Positions 1 to 6,635 of a stretch of DNA of 10,571 nucleotides are shown here, piece after piece (within the stretch, counting starts at the first letter, position 1; each line of letters starts with the position of its first letter). The stretch lies in the NCBI GenBank assembly GCA_913060595.1, contig CAJXSA010000117.1, forward strand, positions 1 through 10,571. The letters run 5' to 3'. The DNA comes from an uncultured Ignavibacteria bacterium. GTDB taxonomy: Bacteria > Bacteroidota > Ignavibacteria > SZUA-365. The translations under genes and the position numbers were made by a program. The notes beneath the pieces were generated by a model that worked only from the letters and a program-made list of their open reading frames with translations, was not told the origin of the DNA and ran no database searches.

Positions 1-1553
1 CCTGTCTGCTCCTCGACACCGAGGAAGAAGGCCTTTTCGATGCACTGCAGGTCGGTTTTGAAGAATACCGAGAAGCCGGTGGTCTGCGAATACTCGGGGG
101 GGACCTTGATCGCCAGGGTGGCGCGTCCGTTGGCGTCTGTGGTCAGCGTCCCCTGCATGAGCGTATCACCCACGATAATGACGAGGTAGTCGATCTCCAC
201 ACCGGCGGAGTCGGCCATGGTCAGCGTGTTGAAGAGATGCGCACTGAAGATGATTTCATCTTCGTCGTTGGCGATGATGTTCTTCTTGTTCGGTTCGAGC
301 TCGAGCCAGTAGCTGGCTTCCGGGTACTCGACCCGCAGGAAGGGATCGATGAAAACCTTGCCCATGGTGGCACGCTCGCCGGGCTTGGGACCTTCACACT
401 GGCCCCAGTAATTGCGTCGCACGTCGATGGTGTCGGCCTGGAAGTTCGACACGTTGCCGATCTGTCCGCCGGTGCGCACGAAATGATTGTAGTTGATATG
501 CACACCGTCGATGTCTTCGGGATCGAAACCGCCGGCGAAGGGGGAGATGTTGATGGTGCCGAAGTTCTCGATTCGGTTGTAACGCACCACCGTCTCATTG
601 CTGATGGTCACGTTTCCGTCGATGATGTTGCAGTTTTCCATCTTGGTCGGCACGTCCTTGGGCTGAATCGTGATCTGCCCCTTGTCGACCACGGAATTCG
701 TGATATTGCTGACAACGATGGTCGAGTTCTCCTCGATGCGCATGTTCTCGGCTTCCTGCACGCCCCACAGCTGTCCTTCATGCGTGAGGAGACAGTTCTT
801 GGCGAAAATCTTGTTGGCGTGATGCCGGATGTACGCGTAGTCGTTTCGCTGGTTGTCCGTCACCCAGTCGAGTGTCACGTTGTCGAAATGCGACTCAACG
901 TCGCTCGTGATGATGACGTCCGAACCGACGAAGGTGAAATCCTTGAGCGGCCCCATCTGTCCGCCGCAGATCGGCACGTTCAGATCGTAAATGCGTCCGC
1001 CGGAAGCGGAGAACTGTCCGTGCGGCTGCTGCGTCAGGTCGCTGCTTCCGTACACTTTGAAAGCACTGACGGTGCCGGCGGTCCCGAGGAACCAGGTCAC
1101 GTCCGCGCCGTCGGCGAAATGAAGGTGTCCGCCCGGCCACACTTCGACGGTGTCGATCAGGTCGGTGTCCATGTTGATCGTATCGGGACGGGTGAGGATT
1201 CCCTGAATGTCGCCGCCGAGGAAGAATGAATACCCGGCGAGGTTGCCGTCCTGGAAGCCGCCTGCCGAGCGGTAGGCACGATACTGGTACTGATAGGAAT
1301 TCCCCTTGATGAGGCCGTAGTCGGTCACGATTTTTCCGTCGTTTCCGTTGAGCGTCACCGAACCAAGCAGTTTGGCGCCGCGATAGAATTCGACCTTGGA
1401 GAAATTCGTGTTGGTCAGGTCGAACATCGCGATGTCAGCGCTGTTGTCGCCTGAGTAAATGACTGCACCAAAAACCTGTGCCTGCACCGTGGTGTTTCCG
1501 AACAGGAACAGGAAAAGCACTGCGGGCAGCAAAGCGGTCACAGCTCTTCTCAT
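1..1553 (-). CDS. Secreted parallel beta-helix protein, C-terminus cut by window edge
   Basis: The reading frame is open from an ATG at 1553-1551 to the left edge (517 complete codons), so the C-terminus is missing. Residues 1-25 form a signal peptide (RR at positions 2-3, hydrophobic core LLPAVLFLFLFG, cleavage site VQA before Gln26). Residues about 140-405 consist of short repeating segments rich in Asn, Val, Ile and Thr (for example NVTISNE near 314-320 and NFGTINIS near 330-337), the pattern of right-handed parallel beta-helix proteins. The helix region ends in a 'NYWG..EGP' motif (381-389), common at the end of such helices in secreted FCB proteins. Residues about 415-512 look like an Ig-like beta-sandwich (DANGRATL). 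A GAGG ribosome binding site at 1560-1563 lies 6 nt before the start. By family habit it is probably a surface or secreted protein, perhaps with a T9SS sorting domain beyond the edge. Ligand or enzymatic activity is unknown; no catalytic motif is visible. The fold is fairly sure, the function is not. Confidence 0.8.
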   Translation of the reverse strand, partial: MRRAVTALLPAVLFLFLFGNTTVQAQVFGAVIYSGDNSADIAMFDLTNTNFSKVEFYRGAKLLGSVTLNGNDGKIVTDYGLIKGNSYQYQYRAYRSAGGFQDGNLAGYSFFLGGDIQGILTRPDTINMDTDLIDTVEVWPGGHLHFADGADVTWFLGTAGTVSAFKVYGSSDLTQQPHGQFSASGGRIYDLNVPICGGQMGPLKDFTFVGSDVIITSDVESHFDNVTLDWVTDNQRNDYAYIRHHANKIFAKNCLLTHEGQLWGVQEAENMRIEENSTIVVSNITNSVVDKGQITIQPKDVPTKMENCNIIDGNVTISNETVVRYNRIENFGTINISPFAGGFDPEDIDGVHINYNHFVRTGGQIGNVSNFQADTIDVRRNYWGQCEGPKPGERATMGKVFIDPFLRVEYPEASYWLELEPNKKNIIANDEDEIIFSAHLFNTLTMADSAGVEIDYLVIIVGDTLMQGTLTTDANGRATLAIKVPPEYSQTTGFSVFFKTDLQCIEKAFFLGVEEQT

Positions 1554-1830
1554 AGAATACCTCGAAGTTGAAATAACAGCTGATGGCGTATGTGTAATTG
1601 TGATTTCCGGGTTGTGGAAATGTGGGACAGGGACCCCCGCGACGGAAGATGAGATCCGGTATCCGGTACAGAGTGAAAACTACTCCAAATCATGCGTAAA
1701 AATCAAGGTCGAAACAAGTCAGAAGAGGGAATACGCGGGTGAAATGACCTCTTTGCGCGAAGAAAATCACACCGCGGTTGCCGCGCAACGCATCAGCGCG
1801 TAGATTTCACAAAACAACGGAGAAATATGC
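1554..1830. other. Divergent intergenic region between the beta-helix gene and birA
   Basis: This 277-bp stretch separates divergently transcribed genes and must hold promoters for both, but I find no convincing boxes: no TAnnTTTG element in either direction and no good TTGACA/TATAAT pair. It is AT-richer than the flanking genes in the part near 1670-1720. A 7-bp tandem repeat (ATCCGGT twice, 1654-1667) is the only repeat I noticed. A plus-strand open frame crosses the region (1459-1803), but it starts antisense inside the neighbouring signal peptide and resembles no protein I recognise. Confidence 0.6.
1819..1822 (+). promoter_or_regulatory. Ribosome binding site that selects the birA start
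   Basis: GGAG lies 8 nt before the ATG at 1831 but only 4 nt before a competing out-of-frame ATG at 1827. The spacing favours 1831, which also gives the frame with biotin ligase motifs. Confidence 0.6.
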
Positions 1831-2586
1831 ATGCTCGGTACACCACGCATTCACCTCGAGACGGTCGCATCGACCAACCGCGAAGCACGCGACCGGATTC
1901 GGACAGGCGCACCCGAAGGCACGCTGATCACGGCGGAACATCAGACGGAAGGGAGAGGACGCTTCGACCGGCGCTGGGAGGACGCAGCCGGGCAGAGCCT
2001 GCTCGCAAGCTATATCCTCTATCCGGTCCGCGGCGCGGAGGAATGGGGCGGACTGCCGCTGCTCGCCGGACTGGCGGTCAAGCGCGCGGCGGAGACCTTC
2101 CTCAATGCTGACGTGCTCCTGAAATGGCCGAACGATGTGCTCATCGCAGGGAAGAAGCTCTGCGGCATTCTGGTTGAAAGCGGGCGACTGGGAGATCGCG
2201 GCTGGGTCGTCGTCGGCATCGGTGTCAATGTGCGTCAGCGCGAATTCACGGGCTCGTATCGGACTCCGCCCACCTCGCTGCTTCTCGAATCCGGGAGGCC
2301 TGTCGATGTCGACGAGGTGCAGTCCGCAGTCACGCGAGAACTCTCGACGCTCTACGGACTCTGGACGGACAAGGGGAATGCCTGGTTTTGCCCGGAGTGG
2401 ACGCGGTGCGCGGGCATGTTTCCTGCGGACATCGTGCTGGAAGATGAAACGGGGAAAAGGCAGCTGCGCGCCGTTGACCTCGGCAGGGACGGCAGCCTGA
2501 TCGTCGAGAACGAACACGGAGAGCGGACGTCCGTGTTCGCCGGTGATGTTTCCATCCTGTCCGCCAATGAGGAGAACAACGCATGA
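1831..2586 (+). CDS. birA: Biotin--[acetyl-CoA-carboxylase] ligase (type I BirA)
   Basis: Cytoplasmic enzyme that activates biotin to biotinyl-5'-AMP and transfers it to the lysine of biotin carboxyl carrier domains. At 251 residues it starts directly with the catalytic domain and lacks the N-terminal winged-helix DNA-binding domain, so it is a monofunctional type I ligase and not a biotin repressor. Visible motifs: STN (14-16); the adenylate loop 'TEGRGR...RRW' (39-49), which differs from the usual GRGRRGR by having GRGRFDR; KWPNDV (98-103); the biotin-contacting KKLCGIL (108-114, Lys109 matching the essential lysine of the family); and VVGIGVNV (127-134). The remainder is the small SH3-like C-terminal domain (about 195-245). 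It is the first gene of a two-gene operon, and its TGA stop overlaps the ATG of the downstream cysteine desulfurase. No sign of decay. Confidence 0.93.
   Translation: MLGTPRIHLETVASTNREARDRIRTGAPEGTLITAEHQTEGRGRFDRRWEDAAGQSLLASYILYPVRGAEEWGGLPLLAGLAVKRAAETFLNADVLLKWPNDVLIAGKKLCGILVESGRLGDRGWVVVGIGVNVRQREFTGSYRTPPTSLLLESGRPVDVDEVQSAVTRELSTLYGLWTDKGNAWFCPEWTRCAGMFPADIVLEDETGKRQLRAVDLGRDGSLIVENEHGERTSVFAGDVSILSANEENNA
2569..2574 (+). promoter_or_regulatory. Ribosome binding site of the cysteine desulfurase, inside birA
   Basis: GAGGAG ends 8 nt before the ATG at 2583 and lies within the last birA codons. Together with the ATGA start/stop overlap this indicates translational coupling, and it fixes the start of the downstream gene. 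Confidence 0.65.
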
Positions 2587-3743
2587 GAAGGATATATCTC
2601 GACAACGCCGCCACGACGCCACTGCTTCCGCAGGTGGTGGATGCCATGCTGCCCTGGCTCCGGGAGCAGCACGGGAATCCCTCCAGCGCCCATGCCCACG
2701 GACGCGCCGCCCGTGTCGCGGTCGAGCGCGCACGCGAGCATGTCGCCGCAATGATCGGCGCCGATCCGCGTGAAATCATTTTCACGGCGGGCGGTACAGA
2801 GAGCGACAACACCGCTCTGCACATGGCACTGCACGCGCACACGGACATCTCGAAACTGCACGTCATCAGTTCCGCGGCCGAGCACCATGCCGTGCACATG
2901 CCGATCGAAGCGCTGGGACGGGGAGGGGCAGCGGTCGGGTTGCTCCCCGTCGACGCCGCCGGGGTGGCGCGCAGCGAGCGAATCACGGAAATGATCCGTC
3001 CGGAGACCTTGCTCTGCAGCCTGATGCATGTAAACAATGAAACCGGTGGAATTCTGCCTCTCGAGGAGGTCGGTGTGCTGCTGCGTCCGCACGATGTTCT
3101 GTTCCATTCCGATATCGTGCAGTCAGCCGGGAAGCTCCCGATCGATATTCATGCGGCGCAGGTGGATTTTGCCGCGATGTCGGCGCATAAGATACATGGT
3201 CCCAAGGGAATCGGGGCGCTGTACGTGCGCAGCGGACTGGATGCTGAAGCCTTTATCGTGGGCGGGGGACAGGAGCGCGGACGTCGCGGCGGCACGGAGA
3301 ACGTCGCCGGCATCGTCGCGTACGGGGAGGCGGCCCGTCTCGCCGTCGAGGAACGCAATGAAAGACTTGCGCGATGGAAAGATTACCGCGCGCGTTTCCG
3401 GGCATGCCTGCTCGATGCATTTCCGCGATTGCATGTCAACGAAGTGACGGAGGACACCGTGCTCGCAAACATTCTGAGCGTTTCATTTCCCGCGGACGTG
3501 TATTCGGTCGACGGCGCGTCACTGCTCATGAACTGCGATCTGGCCGGTGTTTCCGTCAGCGGCGGATCAGCCTGCGCCTCGGGCAGCGTGCAGGCGTCGC
3601 ATGTCATGCGCGCCATCGGACACGATGACGCGACAGGCGCGGCCACGCTGCGCATCTCATTCGGCGCGACGACCACGCAAGAAGATGTGGATGAGGGATG
3701 TCAGCGTGTGCTGAATGTCCTGGGGGACATGCTCGGCCGTTAG
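2583..3743 (+). CDS. nifS: Cysteine desulfurase, NifS/IscS family
   Basis: PLP-dependent cytoplasmic enzyme that removes sulfur from L-cysteine as an enzyme-bound persulfide, supplying Fe-S cluster assembly or tRNA/cofactor thiolation. The 386 residues match the family length. Seen: N-terminal YLDNAATTP (5-13); FTAGGTESDN (67-76); the PLP-stacking His101 in AEHHAV; Asn151 (NNETG); SDIVQSAGK (176-184) with Asp177 and Gln180; the PLP Schiff-base lysine Lys203 in SAHKIHGPKG; GGGQERGRRGGTEN (227-240); and catalytic Cys331 in the loop SGGSACASGS. The loop and the following 'SHVMRAIG' are closest to NifS/IscS (class I), not SufS. The gene overlaps birA by ATGA. Its TAG stop overlaps the TAA of the opposing ppx gene. 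No IscU, IscA, MnmA or ThiI gene is visible, so which sulfur pathway it feeds cannot be told; the NifS versus IscS label is a judgement. Confidence 0.93.
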   Translation: MRRIYLDNAATTPLLPQVVDAMLPWLREQHGNPSSAHAHGRAARVAVERAREHVAAMIGADPREIIFTAGGTESDNTALHMALHAHTDISKLHVISSAAEHHAVHMPIEALGRGGAAVGLLPVDAAGVARSERITEMIRPETLLCSLMHVNNETGGILPLEEVGVLLRPHDVLFHSDIVQSAGKLPIDIHAAQVDFAAMSAHKIHGPKGIGALYVRSGLDAEAFIVGGGQERGRRGGTENVAGIVAYGEAARLAVEERNERLARWKDYRARFRACLLDAFPRLHVNEVTEDTVLANILSVSFPADVYSVDGASLLMNCDLAGVSVSGGSACASGSVQASHVMRAIGHDDATGAATLRISFGATTTQEDVDEGCQRVLNVLGDMLGR

Positions 3744-4675
3744 GAGCCGTTCTGTTCCATGCGGCGTTCCCATTCGCGCATCGCGATGCCGTAGCGAAGC
3801 CCGCGCTCCGATACGGTGACGGCGGGGATGTCCCTGCTCTCGGTGAGCCGCTTCAGAATGCCGATGCCGACGAGGATGATGTCGGCGCGACCGGGATCGA
3901 TGTGCATCGCGTTCTGCATTTCTTCGCGCGTGAGCTGCCGGAATTCTTCGAAACGCCGTTGAATCATCTCCCGCGTCAGCCGAAAACCGCTGATCGCTTC
4001 CCCGTCATATTCCTTCAGTCCTTTCTCCACCGCGGCGAGCGTCGTGACGGTTCCTGCGACGCCGACAAAATGCGTTTCCGCCGGATCGAAGGCGGGATAC
4101 TCGGTGAGCGCCTCGTCGATGCGGCCGATCATGTCGTCGATCTCTGACGCGGTCGGCGGGGCATGGTGCAGGAATTTCTCGGTCAGGCGCACGCAGCCGA
4201 TATCGACGCTTTTTCGTTCGAGAATGCGGAATCCCTCTCCGACCGTCAGTTCCGTGCTGCCGCCACCGATGTCGAGTACCGCGTAGCGTCCGCTGCGATC
4301 CGGGAAGCCGGAAATCGCACCCCCGTATGTCCAGAGCGCTTCCTCGTCGCCGCTGAGGATTTCAATTTCCACGCCGAGTTTCTGATACATATAGTCGACG
4401 TAGTCGTCGCCGTTCCGGGCGTCCCGCAGCGCGCTCGTTCCTGTGGCCCGCACGATGTCGACCTGCGCCTCCCGCGCGCGTTCGAGGTACTCGGCGAGAA
4501 AGCGTTCGCTGCGTGTGAAGGCGTCCCATGCGATGCCGCCGGATTTGTCGACGCCCTTGCCGACGCGGGCGATCACCTGGCAATCACTGATGGTTTCCAG
4601 GCTCCCGTCGCCGTTCACGTCGGCGATCAGCATGAGCATGGTGTTCGTTCCGATATCGATACTCGCGATGCGCAT
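3740..4675 (-). CDS. ppx: Exopolyphosphatase / pppGpp phosphatase (Ppx/GppA family)
   Basis: Member of the ASKHA (actin-like ATPase) superfamily that hydrolyses terminal phosphates of polyphosphate and/or pppGpp. Motifs in order: the phosphate-1 loop SIDIGTNT (5-12); ATGTSALRDARN (77-88); the acidic catalytic segment SGDEEALW (108-115); the phosphate-2 loop LDIGGGSTEL (134-143); and GVAGTVTTLA near residue 200. At 311 residues it is the short form with only the two-lobed Ppx/GppA core and no C-terminal HD-type extension. I chose the ATG at 4675-4673 because AAGGAG lies 5 nt upstream and the protein then begins directly with MRIASIDIGTNT; an ATG at 4708 would add 11 residues unlike the family. 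The start overlaps the prmA stop (TGATG), so it is the last gene of the M28-prmA-ppx operon. Sequence alone does not tell polyphosphate from pppGpp preference. Confidence 0.9.
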   Translation of the reverse strand: MRIASIDIGTNTMLMLIADVNGDGSLETISDCQVIARVGKGVDKSGGIAWDAFTRSERFLAEYLERAREAQVDIVRATGTSALRDARNGDDYVDYMYQKLGVEIEILSGDEEALWTYGGAISGFPDRSGRYAVLDIGGGSTELTVGEGFRILERKSVDIGCVRLTEKFLHHAPPTASEIDDMIGRIDEALTEYPAFDPAETHFVGVAGTVTTLAAVEKGLKEYDGEAISGFRLTREMIQRRFEEFRQLTREEMQNAMHIDPGRADIILVGIGILKRLTESRDIPAVTVSERGLRYGIAMREWERRMEQNGS

Positions 4676-5514
4676 CACAGCTCCTTCACCGCGCGAAGCG
4701 CAGCCCATTCATCTTCATACAATTCATCTGTCACGGTGAGCTTCAGCTTTGCGAGCGCCGTGCGGACCTCCGGAACGTCGTCCCGGTAAAATCCCGAAAG
4801 CAGCATTGCACCCTCAGGCCGAAGCAGGTCGCGGTATGCGGTCAGCATGTCGATGTTGTCGAGTTTTGTAATGTTGGAATAAATTTTGTCGTAGGGACCG
4901 GTCGCATGCTCGAGCGATCCGTGAATAAAGCGGACGCTGCCTTCCACGCCGTTCTTCTGCGCATTCTCGAAGGCATTGTCTGTTGACCACTCATCGATGT
5001 CCACGCCTTCGGCATGCGCGGCGCCGAGTCGCACAGCGGCGATTGCGAGGACCCCGGTTCCGGTGCCGACGTCGAGCACGATGTCCCCTGCGCGCACATC
5101 GTTTTCGAGAAGGCGCAGCATGAGTCGTGTCGTCTGATGGTATCCCGTACCAAAGGACATTTTCGGATCGACGACAAGCACGAGTCTGTCGTCCGTTTCC
5201 GCGACCTCATGCCAGGAAGGAGCGATCATGATGCGATCGGACACGACGATGGGCTGTATGCTCGCCTCCCACTGTGCATTCCAGTTTTCCTGGTCGAAAC
5301 GCTTCACTTCCGGTGTGATCGGCGGTGGAAGCAGGTTCCAGGAGGAGGAGAACTCCGCTGCGACGGCTTCCCAGTCCGCTTCGTGGAAGTACACTTCCCA
5401 CCATGCCTCATCCTCGAGGAAACCGAGTGGATCGCGGGCGACGAGCTGTGCCTGGAGAGTTTCGTCGTGCGCGGAACGAGGAAATCGAGCGCGAATGAAT
5501 ACAGGGTTTTTCAT
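4675..5514 (-). CDS. prmA: Ribosomal protein L11 methyltransferase (PrmA)
   Basis: SAM-dependent class I methyltransferase that in characterised members trimethylates ribosomal protein L11. Residues about 1-100 correspond to the L11-recognition domain, and about 110-279 to the Rossmann methyltransferase fold. Seen: the family hallmark DPKMSFGTGYHQTT (116-129; usual form DPGMAFGTGTHPTT); the SAM-binding glycine loop VLDVGTGTGVLAIAA (147-161); and the acidic ribose-binding GVDIDEW (170-176) followed by NAFENAQKNGV. Position 213-217 reads SNITK where typical PrmA has ANILA, so the active-site-side motif is diverged. At 279 residues the length is normal. I chose the ATG at 5514 because it overlaps the upstream stop as ATGA and leaves a family-like N-terminus; an upstream ATG at 5592 adds 26 residues, many of them Arg, that lie wholly inside the previous gene. 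The site has no strong ribosome binding sequence, so translational coupling is likely. Confidence 0.88.
   Translation of the reverse strand: MKNPVFIRARFPRSAHDETLQAQLVARDPLGFLEDEAWWEVYFHEADWEAVAAEFSSSWNLLPPPITPEVKRFDQENWNAQWEASIQPIVVSDRIMIAPSWHEVAETDDRLVLVVDPKMSFGTGYHQTTRLMLRLLENDVRAGDIVLDVGTGTGVLAIAAVRLGAAHAEGVDIDEWSTDNAFENAQKNGVEGSVRFIHGSLEHATGPYDKIYSNITKLDNIDMLTAYRDLLRPEGAMLLSGFYRDDVPEVRTALAKLKLTVTDELYEDEWAALRAVKEL
4681..4686 (-). promoter_or_regulatory. Ribosome binding site that decides the ppx start
   Basis: On the minus strand AAGGAG is followed by CTGTG and the ATG at 4675. It sits inside the end of prmA. It supports the internal ATG at 4675 over the ATG at 4708. Confidence 0.7.
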
Positions 5515-6518
5515 GTGGCGGTCGCCGAGTTGATTCCGAAAACGATATAGAGGAGCAGTGTTCCCACGTCGCCGAGGGGCGCGGGATCGCACTGCGCGGG
5601 CAGGTCGTCTCGCGTGTGCCAGTACTTCCTGCGTGGAGATGCGGCGTCATGTCCCACCAGGGCGGCATCTATGATGTTGATGGTTTTGATGCCGGCGACA
5701 GTGTTCAGCGGCACGTGGTCGTCGAGAACCGGAGAGTGCGGATCCTGCGTGAAGCGCGAGAGCCCGAGGGTTGCGGCCGCGTCCCATACCATATCGAGGA
5801 CGTCACCGGCGTACTGCCGGGAGAAGGCCTCCTGCGGGAAGCGCGCCTCGCGGTCCCCGACCAGGTCGAGGAGAATGCCGAACACGGGTGGTTCTCCGTC
5901 GAAGGTCACCGCGTAGTACCGCGATCCGAGAAGAAACATCCCTTCGTCGTTCTCACGCCCGTAATCCTCGCCATCGAAAAGCACGATGTCCACACCGATC
6001 GGCGGCGGCGTGTTGGAAAGCACCTCGGCGAGATGCAGGAGCACCCCGACACCGCTCGCACCGTCGTTTGCGCCGGGAACGGGCAGCAGCTGCCGGTCCG
6101 GATCGGGATCGTAGTCTGCCCAGGGACGCGAATCCCAGTGTGCGGCAAGCAGCACGCGGCGACTCGCACCGGGATTGATGCGCGCGATCACATTCGTGAG
6201 CGGCAGCGTGTCCCCGTCGTAGCCGGGCAGAGTGAACTCCTGCAGGTCCGTCTGTATGCCGAGCGAATCGAAATGTGCGAGGAAAAACTGCAGGCATTCC
6301 GCGTGCGCCCTGCTTCCGGGCACGCGCGGACCGAACGCGACCTGTCGTTCGAGCAATGCGAACGCCCGGTCACCGGAAAATGCGGGATATTTCGCGGGTG
6401 CCGAGAACAGGGGGGCGGATCCTTTCGAGGGTGAGCGGGAATCTTCGCCGCAGGAGCTGGCAGCGACAATCACGACCGTCATGAACAGGGCTGTACAGAT
6501 CCAGCGGAAATTCATCAT
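5511..6518 (-). CDS. Glutaminyl-peptide cyclotransferase-like M28 lipoprotein
   Basis: Predicted zinc enzyme of the M28/glutaminyl cyclase family, which converts N-terminal glutamine of exported proteins to pyroglutamate. The N-terminus (residues 1-23) has a short basic part, a hydrophobic stretch and a lipobox-like ASSC with lipid-modified Cys23, so it should be membrane-anchored and face the periplasm. Matches to glutaminyl cyclases are residue-level: AAHWDS (125-130), GANDGASG (149-156, zinc Asp152), LFDGEDYG (180-187, catalytic Glu184 and probable zinc Asp185), LLDLVGD (216-222), LDDHVPL (265-271, zinc His268) and YWHTRDD (299-305), which parallels WHTMDD in human QC. A plain M28 aminopeptidase is the alternative, but DDHVP and WHT-DD favour a cyclase. 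Start: tandem ATGs at 6518 and 6515; a longer frame from 6623 would run through a terminator hairpin and put the signal peptide 35 residues in. First gene of the operon with prmA and ppx. Confidence 0.85.
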   Translation of the reverse strand: MMNFRWICTALFMTVVIVAASSCGEDSRSPSKGSAPLFSAPAKYPAFSGDRAFALLERQVAFGPRVPGSRAHAECLQFFLAHFDSLGIQTDLQEFTLPGYDGDTLPLTNVIARINPGASRRVLLAAHWDSRPWADYDPDPDRQLLPVPGANDGASGVGVLLHLAEVLSNTPPPIGVDIVLFDGEDYGRENDEGMFLLGSRYYAVTFDGEPPVFGILLDLVGDREARFPQEAFSRQYAGDVLDMVWDAAATLGLSRFTQDPHSPVLDDHVPLNTVAGIKTINIIDAALVGHDAASPRRKYWHTRDDLPAQCDPAPLGDVGTLLLYIVFGINSATAT

Positions 6519-6521
6519 CTC

Positions 6522-6551
6522 CAAAGCTACTGAACTCCATGATCGGGACAA
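6522..6551 (-). promoter_or_regulatory. Bacteroidota-type promoter (TTG-N19-TAnnTTTG) of the M28-prmA-ppx operon
   Basis: On the minus strand TTG (6551-6549) is followed after exactly 19 nt by TAGCTTTG (6529-6522), a full match to the Bacteroidota consensus -33 TTG / -7 TAnnTTTG. It lies between the terminator of the protease gene and the first ATG of the M28 gene, only 3 nt upstream of the tandem ATGs. If it is used as usual, transcription would begin at or beside the start codon, giving a leaderless or almost leaderless mRNA. The match is seen; activity is inferred. Confidence 0.5.
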
Positions 6552-6554
6552 AAC

Positions 6555-6589
6555 GGAAAGAGGACTCCGCTGAACGGAGTCCTCTTTCC
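6555..6589 (-). terminator. Rho-independent terminator of the protease gene
   Basis: A perfect 15-bp stem (arms 6555-6569 and 6575-6589) with a 5-nt loop lies 46 nt beyond the protease stop. On the minus strand the descending arm ends in CTCTTTCC and is followed by GTTTTG, a modest U-rich tail. The perfection of the stem is beyond chance. A smaller 6-bp hairpin (6602-6607 with 6612-6617) sits between it and the stop codon. Confidence 0.75.
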
Positions 6590-6635
6590 AAATCAGAACC
6601 ACGCTGTCATAACAGCGCAGCACTGTGCCGCACGG

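Noticed and set aside
237..1229. 330-codon plus-strand open frame
   Set aside because: It lies antisense to the beta-helix gene in this GC-rich sequence. The minus strand has signal peptide, ribosome binding site and fold-like repeats; the plus frame resembles no protein.
1654..1667. Tandem ATCCGGT repeat as a possible operator
   Set aside because: Only two 7-bp copies, not placed near an identifiable promoter; chance cannot be excluded.
1770..1800. Weak inverted repeat (GCGGTTG / CAACGC) before birA
   Set aside because: The stem needs a bulge, is short, and has no U-tract or riboswitch-like context.
1459..1803. 114-codon plus-strand open frame across the divergent intergenic region
   Set aside because: It begins antisense within the signal peptide of the beta-helix gene, has no ribosome binding site that I see and no recognisable motif, and ends just before birA where promoters are expected.
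1807..3107. Several long minus-strand frames opposite birA and the cysteine desulfurase
   Set aside because: They are Arg/Ala/Ser-rich shadow translations. The plus-strand genes have complete catalytic motifs.
5616..6434. 272-codon plus-strand open frame opposite the M28 gene
   Set aside because: Antisense shadow; the minus-strand protein has all zinc-ligand motifs.
6519..6623. N-terminal extension of the M28 protein to the ATG at 6623
   Set aside because: It would translate through the perfect terminator hairpin and promoter and bury the lipoprotein signal 35 residues inside.
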